Below are positions 1 to 8,473 of a stretch of DNA of 64,000 nucleotides, piece after piece. The DNA lies in assembly GCA_023415205.1 (NCBI GenBank), contig JAEZLR010000029.1:124001-188000 (forward strand), read 5' to 3'. Positions within the stretch are counted from its first letter, which is position 1, and every line of letters begins with the position of its first letter. A model generated the notes under the pieces. It had not been told where the DNA came from. It worked only from the letters and a program-made list of their open reading frames with translations, and did no database searches. Position numbers and translations under genes: made by a program. This stretch comes from Bacillota bacterium. Lineage in GTDB: Bacteria > Bacillota > Clostridia > DSM-8532.

Positions 1-314
1 ATGCAGGCTTCCTTCTGGAGGAACTCGGCCAATTGCTTCTCAAGCTCCAGGTGAATATCCAGGGTACCGTTTAAAAATCTGGAGCCGCTGCACCCGGTGC
101 CATATTTTTCGGTGGCCTTGACAGCCGCTTCAATTACTCTGGGATCAGAAGTAAGCCCCAGATAATTATTAGAACCAATCATGATGGTTCTGCGGCCCTC
201 CATCGTCACGACAATGTCCTGTCCTGATTCGAGAGCATGGAAATAAGGGTAAACCCCTGCTTCAATAACCTCTTTGACTATTGTGTAGTCGTAACACTTT
301 TGAAATAGATCCAT
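1..314 (-). CDS. PLP-dependent alpha-oxoamine synthase (serine palmitoyltransferase/KBL-like), 3' part outside window
   Basis: Only the first 104 codons are visible, and the gene runs off the window start. The protein begins MDLFQKCYDYTIVKEV and contains YPYFHALESGQD, MIGSNNYLGLT and YGTGCSGSRFLNGTLDIHLE. These are the N-terminal signatures of the alpha-oxoamine synthase family (glycine C-acetyltransferase, 8-amino-7-oxononanoate synthase, serine palmitoyltransferase), which condense an amino acid with an acyl-CoA. The YPYF..IES and SGSRFLNGTLD stretches resemble bacterial serine palmitoyltransferases most. The PLP lysine lies beyond the window. The ATG at 314 is preceded by AAAGGAGATG. It is divergent from a short-chain dehydrogenase that could act on the keto product. 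The family is certain; the substrate is an inference. Confidence 0.85.
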   Translation of the reverse strand, partial: MDLFQKCYDYTIVKEVIEAGVYPYFHALESGQDIVVTMEGRRTIMIGSNNYLGLTSDPRVIEAAVKATEKYGTGCSGSRFLNGTLDIHLELEKQLAEFLQKEAC

Positions 315-347
315 CGTCACATCTCCTTTAGTAAGGAAATTTATGAC

Positions 348-363
348 CTGGTATTATTACCAG
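348..363. promoter_or_regulatory. Palindromic operator candidate upstream of the oxoamine synthase gene
   Basis: CTGGTA-TTAT-TACCAG is a perfect inverted repeat with 6-base arms. It lies 34 bases upstream of the ATG at 314, just downstream of a possible minus-strand -10 (TAAAAT). Flanking GAC/GTC extend it imperfectly. The position fits a repressor site, but no regulator is identified. Confidence 0.4.
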
Positions 364-515
364 AGTCAAATTACCCCTATTATTTTACCACATATCATTG
401 AAATATCCAGTATTATTTGACAGTCCTCATACCTTTGACATCTTTAGAGATTTTTTGCCATACCCGTCTTTTTATAATACAATTAAAAAAGGAAAAAGTT
501 TGATAGGTGGGAAAT

Positions 516-1349
516 ATGAAAAAACTAATTGTTCTCATAACCGGTGCATCCTCAGGAATAGGGAAGGCTACGGCCGAGCTTTTGTCAGCCCAGGGCCATC
601 ATGTTTATGGTACCTCAAGAAAAACGGCAGGCCTTCCCGAAATGGAAGCTCAGGCCACAAATGGGTCAGGAGGCTTTATAAAAATGCTTTCCATGGACGT
701 CACCTGTGATACCTCAGTGGAGACAGCCATTCAAGCTGTTTTATCAGAGGAAGGGCGGGTTGATGTTCTCATCAGCAATGCCGGTACAGGCATTGCCGGA
801 GCAATTGAGGATACTAGCGTGGAAGAAGCCAAGGGACAGCTTGAAACCAACTTCTTTGGAACACTGAGAGTGATTCAAAGCCTCCTTCCTGTCATGAGGG
901 CTCAAGGGTACGGCAGGATCATCGCGTTAAGCTCGGTGGCAGGGGTCATCTCCATCCCCTATCAGGCCCATTACAGCGCCAGTAAATTCGCCATGGAGGG
1001 CCTGATTGAAGCTTTAAGGCATGAGATTGCCCCCTTTGGCATCAAGGCCTGTCTGGTGGAGCCCGGAGATACCAAAACAGGCTTTACCCAAAGCAGACTC
1101 CTTGCCCGTAAGGCATCGGGCGAGACAGCCTATTCTGAAAGGTTTTCACGCTCTTTAGCCCGTATGGAGCGCGATGAGCAAAATGGCGTTCCGCCTCTGG
1201 ATGTGGCGAAGGTCATTGCACGAATGGTAACGAAAAAGAATCCTCCCATCCGGGTGGCCGTTGGGTTCCAGTACAAGGCCATACTGCTACTTAAGAGATT
1301 CTTACCATCACGCCTCACCGAAAAAATTGTAGGCATGCTCTATAACTGA
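516..1349 (+). CDS. Short-chain dehydrogenase/reductase (SDR)
   Basis: A 277-residue classical SDR. The nucleotide-binding motif TGASSGIG is at about residues 9-16, NAG follows the fourth strand (SNAGTGIAG), and the catalytic pair is HYSASK with an upstream ALSSVAG serine. EPGDTKTGF follows the catalytic helix, as in many lipid-acting SDRs. The ATG at 516 is chosen because AGGTGG lies about 6 bases before it; a GTG at 507 overlaps that ribosome site. It would oxidise or reduce a hydroxyl/keto group with NAD(P)H. The divergent oxoamine synthase suggests reduction of a 3-keto amino-lipid, as in 3-ketosphinganine reductase, but this is context inference. A generic SDR role is equally possible. 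Confidence 0.85.
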   Translation: MKKLIVLITGASSGIGKATAELLSAQGHHVYGTSRKTAGLPEMEAQATNGSGGFIKMLSMDVTCDTSVETAIQAVLSEEGRVDVLISNAGTGIAGAIEDTSVEEAKGQLETNFFGTLRVIQSLLPVMRAQGYGRIIALSSVAGVISIPYQAHYSASKFAMEGLIEALRHEIAPFGIKACLVEPGDTKTGFTQSRLLARKASGETAYSERFSRSLARMERDEQNGVPPLDVAKVIARMVTKKNPPIRVAVGFQYKAILLLKRFLPSRLTEKIVGMLYN

Positions 1350-1554
1350 GGATTTAAAAAGACTGGCTATTCCTTTGATGGAATGAGTAAATTTAAAATA
1401 ATCATATCATGTTGCTTTCATTGTGTGTCATCCATGCTTTATCACATTGACTTTACCCTTAGGGCAAGGTGTAAGGTAGAGGTAGGCGTTATAGGATGTA
1501 CTGAACGGAGGATGATATCGAACCTACCTTTGAGAATTACGACTAGTTTCTCCC
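1350..1554. other. Gene-free stretch between convergent genes, with an orphan promoter
   Basis: No credible gene was found. The only structured signal is a MerR-type promoter at 1447-1477. Past it, GGAGG and an ATG at about 1514 open a frame of only about 15 codons ending in TAA. The stretch may be the remains of a deleted MerR-regulated gene. Confidence 0.45.
1447..1477 (+). promoter_or_regulatory. MerR-type promoter/operator without a downstream gene
   Basis: TTGACT (1447-1452) is followed by a 19-base spacer and TAAGGT (1472-1477). An imperfect palindrome spans 1450-1470 (arms ACTTTACCCT and AGGGCAAGGT, 8 of 10 paired). A long 19-base spacer carrying a dyad is typical of MerR-family activated promoters. 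No complete gene follows before the convergent dacF. Confidence 0.45.
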
Positions 1555-1602
1555 TATAAAAAAGCAATCGCACTCCAAGCTCTGACTTGAATGACGATTG
1601 CT
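1555..1602 (-). terminator. Intrinsic terminator of the deoB-pdp-dacF operon
   Basis: The stem pairs AAGCAATCG with CGATTGCTT, with inner CAAG/CTTG pairing. On the minus strand it is followed by TTTTTTA. It lies about 75 bases past the dacF stop. Confidence 0.8.
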
Positions 1603-1675
1603 TAATTCTATTTGTCCTATTCCGTCCACCCTTCGTAGATCATCTCCGGGACAAGTGAACGTTAAACCCCTTCGC

Positions 1676-2932
1676 TTATCTTACAAAGATTTGGGTCCAT
1701 TGCCTGGCAACCATTCCCAAAACCAGTCCGAAGGAGCATTGGGGGGAGTCATTGGCTGCGACAACCTCTATAGAAGCAAGCCTTTCGCCCTCAAGGTCTA
1801 TATTGAGAACCCCTATGGCCTGGCCTGCCTTGACAGGGGCATTGACGATTTCTGGAATTTCCAGGTTTTCTGTAATCTTTCCCTTGCTTCCTTTTTTGAC
1901 CACAACCGTAGCATTATCTGAAAACTTAAGGTTGACGTTCGTAACAACGCCCTTCTTCACCTTCACTGAGCCCGCCTCCAGGCCTTTCTTCTCAATTTTG
2001 GAGCTCTCCCAGTTGCTGAAAGCAAAATCCAAAAGCCTTGCGGATTCTGAAAAACGCATGTCATTGCTCTTTGAGCCTAATATAACGGAAATGAATTTTG
2101 TCCCTTCCCGCTCGGCCGAAGCGGAAAGACAGAATCCAGCGGCATTGGTAAAGCCAGTTTTTATCCCGGTGGTACCTCTGTAGCGTTTCACCAGCTTATT
2201 GGTGTTATCCAGATCGAATTTTCCATCCCTGAAGGTATCATGCCAGATGGTTGTAAAGTGGACAATGGTAGGATGCTTAGTGAGCAGTTCCCGGGACATG
2301 ATGGAGACATCCATGGCTGAGCTGAAATGCCCCTCATCGGTTAATCCGGTGCAATCCAGAAATTTGGTGTTCTTCATGTTCAATTCCTGGGCCTTTTCGT
2401 TCATAACAGCCACAAAGGCCTCTTCGCTTCCCGCTACTAGTTCTGCCAGAGCCACCGAGGCATCATTGGCTGAATGTACGGCAACAGCCTTTAGAAGCTC
2501 TTCCACCGTGAAGGTCTCTCCTTCCTTGAGGTAGACCTGGGAACCGCCCATTTTAGTAGCATATGCCGAAATGGTTGTGGTGTCGGTAGGCTTGATCTTT
2601 CCCCCATCAATGGCCTCCATCACCAGAAGCATGGTCATGATCTTGGTGATGCTGGCAATGGGAAGGGCCTCGTTTTCATTAAAGGCATACAACAGTTGGC
2701 CTGTCTCAGCCTCAATTAATATGGCAGCCTTGGCGTCAACCTGGAATTGTGGTGTCGCCTTGCCCGCCGATTCGGTAGTTTCCTCATTTCCTCCGTTTAT
2801 TTGAAGCGTTGCAATGGATGCATCCGATTCACTCATTGTAACCTCTGCGCCTGCTTCACCTGAGACGATGGTTCCGGTTAATAGGCAAAAGGTGAGTAAA
2901 AGTGCAAAAAAAGACCTGCATCGACGTTTCAT
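1676..2932 (-). CDS. dacF: D-alanyl-D-alanine carboxypeptidase (DacF-like penicillin-binding protein)
   Basis: A 418-residue S11-family serine peptidase that trims the terminal D-Ala from peptidoglycan stem peptides outside the membrane. The start at 2932 has GGAGTGG upstream and gives a signal peptide (MKRRCRSFFALLLTFCLLTG). The catalytic motifs are in order: SxxK in ASITKIM, SxN in HSANDASVALAE, KTG in GIKTGFTNAAG. A PBP5-type C-terminal beta domain follows, with a C-terminal segment that could anchor the protein. It is the last gene after deoB and pdp; the same neighbours occur at Bacillus dacF, where spoIIA follows. Here a terminator follows instead. An upstream in-frame ATG at 2959 is less likely. 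Confidence 0.92.
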   Translation of the reverse strand: MKRRCRSFFALLLTFCLLTGTIVSGEAGAEVTMSESDASIATLQINGGNEETTESAGKATPQFQVDAKAAILIEAETGQLLYAFNENEALPIASITKIMTMLLVMEAIDGGKIKPTDTTTISAYATKMGGSQVYLKEGETFTVEELLKAVAVHSANDASVALAELVAGSEEAFVAVMNEKAQELNMKNTKFLDCTGLTDEGHFSSAMDVSIMSRELLTKHPTIVHFTTIWHDTFRDGKFDLDNTNKLVKRYRGTTGIKTGFTNAAGFCLSASAEREGTKFISVILGSKSNDMRFSESARLLDFAFSNWESSKIEKKGLEAGSVKVKKGVVTNVNLKFSDNATVVVKKGSKGKITENLEIPEIVNAPVKAGQAIGVLNIDLEGERLASIEVVAANDSPQCSFGLVLGMVARQWTQIFVR

Positions 2933-3029
2933 GGCTATCCACTCCATAGACTTATCCATAAAAACTATATGCAGGCTTATCTCGGTTATTCGGATAAAAA
3001 GACAGGTTCGTTAATTTTTATTGGGTTTG

Positions 3030-4331
3030 TCATTCCACAATGTCAATGATCAAAGGTGTGGCTTCAGGGGGATCCTTACTCAGAATGACTGCCCTCTCCA
3101 ATTCCTTGAAGGCAGCCTCAAAAAGGGTGCTGTCGTCGGCATGAAGAACCATGATCGGTTCTCCCTTTGCCAGCCGGTCTCCAGGCTTTTTCATCAGCAC
3201 AATACCCGCGGAAGGGTCAATGGGACTCTCCTTGGTAACACGCCCGGCCCCAAGGAGCATGGAGGCTATACCTAAGCGATCGGATAGGACGGCCTTGAGA
3301 TAACCGTCGTCCGGTGAAAGATAGGATTTGGTATGGACCGCTCCTGGAAGGAGGCGGGTGTCCTTTACCACATCCACAAGCCCGTTCTGTTCCTTAATCA
3401 TCAGCATTAGCTTATGGAGGGCGCTCTTATCCTGAATAGCTCCCCTGGCCATGGCCAGGCACGCGGTAAAGTCCCCCTTCCCGGCTAATTCCAGCATTTT
3501 TGCCGCCAGGGTGATACAGACCTCCGTAATGTCCTCGGGACCTTTCCCGGACAGGACCTCGATGGCCTCCTTTACCTCCAGGGCATTACCCACAGCCTTA
3601 CCGAGCGGTCTGTCCATATCGGTCAATACAGCGACGGTTCTTCTTCCTGCCCCATTGCCGATATCCACCATGGCCCGGGCCAACTCCCTGGCCTCCTCAA
3701 TGGTTTTCATAAAGGCTCCGCTGCCCACCTTAACATCCAGAACGATGGCATCGGCTCCCGCGGCCAGTTTCTTGCTCATGATGCTGGCCGCAATGAGGGG
3801 GATGCTTCTGACGGTTGCAGTCACGTCCCGGAGGGCATAGAGCTTTTTATCGGCGGGCACCAGATTGCCCGATTGTCCCACCACCGCCAATCCTATGGTC
3901 TGAACAATCTTTATAAACTCCTCACGGCTGACCTCGGTACGAAAACCGGGTATGGCCTCCAGCTTGTCAATGGTTCCCCCAGTGTGTCCAAGGCCCCTGC
4001 CGCTCATCTTGGCCACGGGCACACCACAGGCCGCAACGATGGGCCCAAGAATCAGGGTGGTTTTATCCCCCACGCCCCCCGTGCTATGCTTGTCAACCTT
4101 AACGCCGGGAATGCCTGAAAGATCAATCCGATCTCCTGAAGCGGCCATGGACAAGGTCAAGGCCAGCGTCTCCTCTTTGTCCATGCCCCTTAAGCAAATG
4201 GCCATGAGGAGGGCACTGGTTTGATAATCGGGAATGGTTCCCTGGGTCACCCCCTGGACAAAATACTCTATCTCTTCCTTTGAAAGCATCAAGCCTTCAC
4301 GTTTCTTCTCAATGATATCCACCATGCGCAT
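3030..4331 (-). CDS. pdp: Pyrimidine-nucleoside phosphorylase
   Basis: A 433-residue phosphorylase of the thymidine/pyrimidine nucleoside family. It splits uridine, thymidine or deoxyuridine with phosphate into the base and (deoxy)ribose-1-phosphate. The signature KHSTGGVGDKTT and the adjoining KMSGRGLGHTGGTIDKLE form the phosphate and substrate site. An N-terminal helical domain and a C-terminal alpha/beta domain are present at full length. AGAAGG precedes the ATG; a second in-frame ATG two codons later is possible. It lies between deoB and dacF. DeoB would isomerise its sugar-phosphate product, and the uracil produced could enter the pyrimidine-reducing cluster at 21-32 kb. Confidence 0.95.
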   Translation of the reverse strand: MRMVDIIEKKREGLMLSKEEIEYFVQGVTQGTIPDYQTSALLMAICLRGMDKEETLALTLSMAASGDRIDLSGIPGVKVDKHSTGGVGDKTTLILGPIVAACGVPVAKMSGRGLGHTGGTIDKLEAIPGFRTEVSREEFIKIVQTIGLAVVGQSGNLVPADKKLYALRDVTATVRSIPLIAASIMSKKLAAGADAIVLDVKVGSGAFMKTIEEARELARAMVDIGNGAGRRTVAVLTDMDRPLGKAVGNALEVKEAIEVLSGKGPEDITEVCITLAAKMLELAGKGDFTACLAMARGAIQDKSALHKLMLMIKEQNGLVDVVKDTRLLPGAVHTKSYLSPDDGYLKAVLSDRLGIASMLLGAGRVTKESPIDPSAGIVLMKKPGDRLAKGEPIMVLHADDSTLFEAAFKELERAVILSKDPPEATPLIIDIVE

Positions 4332-4378
4332 AGATCATTAACCTTCTTTCAGATGGGTTGATTGGGCATGTCTTAAGT

Positions 4379-5557
4379 CTATTTAATAATCTCCTTCAGA
4401 AAGCTCTCTCCCTCGATATCCGCCTTGATTCCCAGATATTCTGCCACAGTGGCCGCAATATCCGAAAAGCTGTTACGGGTATGAAGGTTGACTCCTGCTT
4501 TGACAGGTTTACCATACACCAATAGAGGGGTGTATTCTCTTGAGTGGTCGGTGCTCTCGGTGGTGGGATCGCATCCGTGATCGGCGGTGATGATGAGTAT
4601 ATCCTCTTCCTTCATGCTTTTCATAATCTCAGGCAGGCGGGAATCAAAGTCCACCAGAGCCCTGGCATAGCCTTCGGCATTGTTTCTATGACCATACACC
4701 ATATCGAAGTCCACCAGATTGGTAAAGAGTATCCCCGAAAAATCATCCTTCATCCAGTTAAGGGTTTGATCCACCCCATCCATGTTATCATGAATGTGTA
4801 CGGCATGGGTAATCCCTTTGCCTGCGAAGATATCCTCAATTTTCCCCACGCCCCGGACCTCAAAGCCCTGCTCCTTGGCATATTCCAGCACGGTCTTCTT
4901 AATGGGCTTCAGAGAAAAGTCCCGTCGTCTGTCCGTTCTTTTAAAGCTTCCGGGCTGTCCCAGGAAGGGCCTTGCAATCACCCGTCCCACCGCGTGTTCA
5001 CCGGTAAGCAGATCACGGGCCTTCTGACACATCTCGTACAGGCTATCGATGGGAATTATCTCTTCGTGGGCGGCAATCTGAAAGACACTGTCCGCCGAGG
5101 TGTATACAATGGGGAAGCCCGTTTTCATATGCTCCTCCCCCAGCCTTGCAATAATCTCGGTGCCGGATGCCACACAATTGCCGAGGATTTTTCTTCCAAT
5201 AGCTTTTTCAAAGGCCTCAATGATCTCAGCAGGGAAACCGTCCGGATAGGTTGGGAAGGGTTGATTAAGTACCAGGCCCGCAATTTCCCAGTGTCCCGTT
5301 GTAGTGTCCTTGCCCATGGAGCGTTCGATCATCCGTCCCATGGAGCCATAAACCTTCTGCGGCTTTTCCAGACCATCAAAACCGTCTATGTTACTCAAGC
5401 CCAAATCAACCATATGGGCCAGCCTAAACCAGGGCTCATCCTTCATGGCCTTGACAATATTCCCCAGCGTATTGCTGCCCTCATCACCATAGGCCTTGGC
5501 ATCGGGAAGCTCACCAATGCCCACGCTATCCAATACAATAATAATGGCTCTTTTCAT
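4379..5557 (-). CDS. deoB: Phosphopentomutase
   Basis: A 392-residue phosphopentomutase of the alkaline phosphatase superfamily. It interconverts (deoxy)ribose-1-phosphate and -5-phosphate. The N-terminal metal-binding strand IIIVLDSVGIGELPDA holds the first Asp. GKDTTTGHWEIAG contains the phosphorylated Thr, and ITADHGCDPTTESTDHSRE carries the C-terminal metal ligands. GGAGG sits 8 bases before the ATG at 5557, and the frame extends upstream to 5617 without a comparable site. It is first of the deoB-pdp-dacF operon, whose first two genes are consecutive steps of nucleoside breakdown. deoC, the next enzyme, lies apart at 42.2 kb. Confidence 0.96.
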   Translation of the reverse strand: MKRAIIIVLDSVGIGELPDAKAYGDEGSNTLGNIVKAMKDEPWFRLAHMVDLGLSNIDGFDGLEKPQKVYGSMGRMIERSMGKDTTTGHWEIAGLVLNQPFPTYPDGFPAEIIEAFEKAIGRKILGNCVASGTEIIARLGEEHMKTGFPIVYTSADSVFQIAAHEEIIPIDSLYEMCQKARDLLTGEHAVGRVIARPFLGQPGSFKRTDRRRDFSLKPIKKTVLEYAKEQGFEVRGVGKIEDIFAGKGITHAVHIHDNMDGVDQTLNWMKDDFSGILFTNLVDFDMVYGHRNNAEGYARALVDFDSRLPEIMKSMKEEDILIITADHGCDPTTESTDHSREYTPLLVYGKPVKAGVNLHTRNSFSDIAATVAEYLGIKADIEGESFLKEIIK

Positions 5558-5712
5558 ATTTATTACCTCCATCTCTCTATCATACCCCGTTCCATATTTA
5601 TCACTCAATGAGCCCATAGAAACAATTTAATTGATTTTAGGACGATCATTCCCTGAAAACTTGTCCCCTTGTTGAGCTTATGGTAAGCTTGTACAAGGTG
5701 GTGACATAGCGT

Positions 5713-6507
5713 GTGTATCTCTTTCTCTTGCTTCTATGCCTATTCATTCTGATAATGATCCTGCAAGCAGGTTGCTTAAAGCGTGAATATCTCAAAATCG
5801 GAGAGGGCAGCTTATCCTTACGGGTTGCGCTTATCACCGATCTGCATATGGGGCTTTTGATGGTTTCTGAAAAGGATGTGGCCAAAGCCCTTAAGGAGGA
5901 ACGCCCCGATTTACTCATTATCGCAGGGGACATCATCGACAAGGAAAGTCATATTAAGGCCTTTACTCGCTGGTTCCGGGATGTTTCCCCCGGTTGCCCG
6001 GTTTTTGTCACCTTGGGTAATCACGATCATCTCTGTTTTCGAAGGAAGCCCAGGGCCAAGGAGCTTTTTCAGTTTAATCTAAAAAGCTTGGGTATCGACC
6101 TGATGGTCAATGATTGCATTACCTTCCACAAGGGAGAACATAGCATCAACCTTGTAGGCATAGACGATTACAGGCGGGGGCGACCCGATGCCAAGGCCGC
6201 TCTGGCGAAAAAGGACAAAAAGGCAGACTTTACCCTGGGAGTCACCCATAACCCTGAAACCGCTCTCTCCCTCCCTCCAGGCCAGATCGATCTTCTCCTT
6301 ACAGGACATTTTCACGGAGGGCAGATTTGGATGCCCTTCGGTCTTGAATTCAAGCTTTTCCGCAACGAGCAGACCTGCAGAGCAGGCTATCGACGGGGGC
6401 TTCATAAGATTAACGGTACCTCCACCTATATCAGCCGGGGCATTGGAAATGTGGAGGTTCCTTTCAGGCTGGGTTCCTATCCCGAGATCACTTTTATAGA
6501 TTTGTAA
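5713..6507 (+). CDS. Membrane-anchored metallophosphoesterase (YkuE-like)
   Basis: A 264-residue calcineurin-like phosphoesterase. One N-terminal membrane segment (about residues 2-18) precedes the catalytic domain. The metal-binding motifs are in order: DLH in LITDLHMG, GD in IIAGDIID, GNHD in TLGNHDH, a histidine in THNPE, and GHFHGG. The family hydrolyses phosphate esters or lipid-linked pyrophosphates with two metal ions. The start is a GTG at 5713 with AAGGTGG upstream. It is divergent from deoB and convergent with the aminotransferase-like gene. The substrate cannot be told from sequence. Confidence 0.88.
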   Translation: MYLFLLLLCLFILIMILQAGCLKREYLKIGEGSLSLRVALITDLHMGLLMVSEKDVAKALKEERPDLLIIAGDIIDKESHIKAFTRWFRDVSPGCPVFVTLGNHDHLCFRRKPRAKELFQFNLKSLGIDLMVNDCITFHKGEHSINLVGIDDYRRGRPDAKAALAKKDKKADFTLGVTHNPETALSLPPGQIDLLLTGHFHGGQIWMPFGLEFKLFRNEQTCRAGYRRGLHKINGTSTYISRGIGNVEVPFRLGSYPEITFIDL

Positions 6508-6521
6508 CAAACCCCTATACC

Positions 6522-7679
6522 CTACCCCAGCACAGGGTGATTGGCTATTTCAATCAGGCTGTCGGCGGTGTACTCCATTTCATCCATGGTGTTGAAATAG
6601 CCCAAGCTGATACGAACCAGACCGGTTTTATCAGTCCCAAGGCTCTTGTGAGCCAAAGGGGCGCAATGAAAGCCGCTTCGTACGGCAATGTGATATCGGG
6701 AGTCCAGTAAATTTCCTGTTTCCGACGAGTCCATCCCTTCAATGAGAAGAGCAATAATACCACTGTTTCTATGGTTTTCAACGGTCGAGTAGAGCTTAAT
6801 CCTCGGATGGGATGCCAAGCGTTCATAGAGCCTTGAAACAAGCCTCTCTTTTTTCTCAAGAATGGCCTTGGTTCCGGTTTTGAGGATAAAATCTACACCC
6901 GCTCCCAAACCGACAATGCCCGGGGTATTGACGGTTCCGCTTTCAAGAATATCAGGCATGAACAAAGGGTGGATGGTTTCAAAAGAGCGACTTCCCGTCC
7001 CCCCCTGGATAATGGGCCTTAAGGAGATATTTTCATTGACATAGAGCCCCCCCGTCCCCTGGGGTCCCATCAGACCCTTGTGCCCGGGAAAGGCTAATAG
7101 AGGGATGCTCATATCCTTAACATTCAAAGGAATAACCCCTGCTCCCTGAGAGGCATCCACCAAGTAATGGATGCCCTTTTTATGGGCAATCTCACCCATT
7201 TCCTCATAGGGCATCAGGGTGCCCGTCACATTGGAGGAGGCGGTGAGTATCATGAGCTTGGTGCGGATGCCCACAGCCCTTGAAAGAGCCATGGGGTCAA
7301 TGGCTCCAAACTGGTTATAGGGTTTCACCACCGTATAATTGATCAAGCCATTTTTTTTAAGCTCATAGAGGGGTCGCAAAACAGAGTTATGCTCCATGGC
7401 GGTGGTCACTACATGATCTCCTCTTTTCAGCAGACCCTGTATGGCCATATTAAGAGCATAGGTGGCATTAGGTGTAAAGCCTATCTGCAACGGGTTTCCA
7501 ATGTTAAACAAGGCGGCAAGGTTCTCCCTCGTCTTCATCACTGAGGAGGCGGAGTCTCTGGCCATTTGATGGGAGGAGCGGCCCGGGTTGGCACAGGTAT
7601 CCTTCATAAAGGCATAAACTCCGTCATAAACCTCTGAAGGCTTGGGAAATGAGGTTGCAGCATTGTCCAGGTAAATCAT
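6522..7679 (-). CDS. Class V aminotransferase, cysteine desulfurase family
   Basis: A 385-residue PLP enzyme beginning MIYLDNAATSFPKPSEVY. The PLP lysine is in FPGHKGLMGPQGTGG, and a candidate catalytic cysteine is in RSGFHCAPLAH near residue 345, as in SufS-type cysteine desulfurases. The start at 7679 is preceded by GAGGCACGGA. It belongs to a subfamily common in Clostridia, usually called cysteine desulfurase or selenocysteine lyase-like. No iscU, sufU or tRNA-thiolation partner is adjacent, so its sulfur acceptor is unknown. A uracil-DNA glycosylase gene lies directly upstream on the same strand (54 bases). Confidence 0.85.
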   Translation of the reverse strand: MIYLDNAATSFPKPSEVYDGVYAFMKDTCANPGRSSHQMARDSASSVMKTRENLAALFNIGNPLQIGFTPNATYALNMAIQGLLKRGDHVVTTAMEHNSVLRPLYELKKNGLINYTVVKPYNQFGAIDPMALSRAVGIRTKLMILTASSNVTGTLMPYEEMGEIAHKKGIHYLVDASQGAGVIPLNVKDMSIPLLAFPGHKGLMGPQGTGGLYVNENISLRPIIQGGTGSRSFETIHPLFMPDILESGTVNTPGIVGLGAGVDFILKTGTKAILEKKERLVSRLYERLASHPRIKLYSTVENHRNSGIIALLIEGMDSSETGNLLDSRYHIAVRSGFHCAPLAHKSLGTDKTGLVRISLGYFNTMDEMEYTADSLIEIANHPVLG

Positions 7680-7733
7680 TCCGTGCCTCAAAAAGCGTAA
7701 ACTCATACTCTATGATATGCAGGGGGACAGGCT

Positions 7734-8312
7734 TCAGTGTTCCTGCTCATGATTAGCTATTCCAGCAAGCCTCTCCTTGACCTTTTTTATATCAAGATAA
7801 AAGTCTTCCCGTTTTCCAATATCTCGTAAAACTGCGGAGGGATGATAGGTGGGCATGATGGAGAATTTTCCCTCCCGCTCCACCCACTGGCCCCGCAGCT
7901 TGGTTATTTTCGCCTCTTTATCTATAATTGCCCGAGCTGCTGTGGCACCCAAACAAACAACAATGGCCGGTTTAATGGCCTTCACCTGATATCGGAGCCA
8001 TGGGAGACAGGCCTCGGCTTCCTTTTCGGTGGGCACACGATTATTGGGTGGTCTGCATTTAACGATATTGGCAATATAATATTGGTCGGGTTCGATTTCC
8101 AGAGCCTCCAGCAGCAAATCTAGAAGCTTGCCCGCTCTTCCCACAAAGGCCTCACCCTGGATATCCTCCTGCTCCCCCGGCCCCTCTCCGATAAAAAGCA
8201 GGGGAACACGCTTTGGAATACCCCGCCCTATGACAACATTCTTACGATTCTGATGAAGCTCACATTTTTGACATGACTTACAGGCCGCAACAAAATTCTC
8301 CCAATCTTTCAC
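7734..8312 (-). CDS. Type-4 (Fe-S) uracil-DNA glycosylase
   Basis: A 192-residue family 4 UDG that removes uracil from DNA in base-excision repair. Cluster cysteines are visible at CKSCQKC near residue 11 and in IVKCRPPNNR...EACLPWL. The active-site loop is GEGPGEQED, followed by FVGRAGKLLD. The DNA-contacting motif TYHPSAVLRD is near residue 155. The start is GTG at 8312 with AAGGGTGAT upstream. The divergent neighbour is the Ca-loop protein gene. Confidence 0.93.
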   Translation of the reverse strand: MKDWENFVAACKSCQKCELHQNRKNVVIGRGIPKRVPLLFIGEGPGEQEDIQGEAFVGRAGKLLDLLLEALEIEPDQYYIANIVKCRPPNNRVPTEKEAEACLPWLRYQVKAIKPAIVVCLGATAARAIIDKEAKITKLRGQWVEREGKFSIMPTYHPSAVLRDIGKREDFYLDIKKVKERLAGIANHEQEH

Positions 8313-8473
8313 ACAATCACCCTTATGCTATATCCTATTCCTTTATTTTAGCACAAACCTCATGTCATCCTGCCCTTCTTTTGACAAAGCTATTGGGAAA
8401 TTCTTCAGAAATGCCGATGAATGTTATGAAAACTTCATATCAAGGATGGTTGATTTGCAAGGAGGCATGTCTT

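Noticed and set aside
507..515. GTG at 507 as start of the short-chain dehydrogenase
   Set aside because: It overlaps the AGGTGG ribosome site that serves the ATG at 516.
4544..5611. Long open frame on the plus strand opposite deoB
   Set aside because: It lies wholly antisense to a well-supported deoB, has no ribosome site and no recognisable motif.
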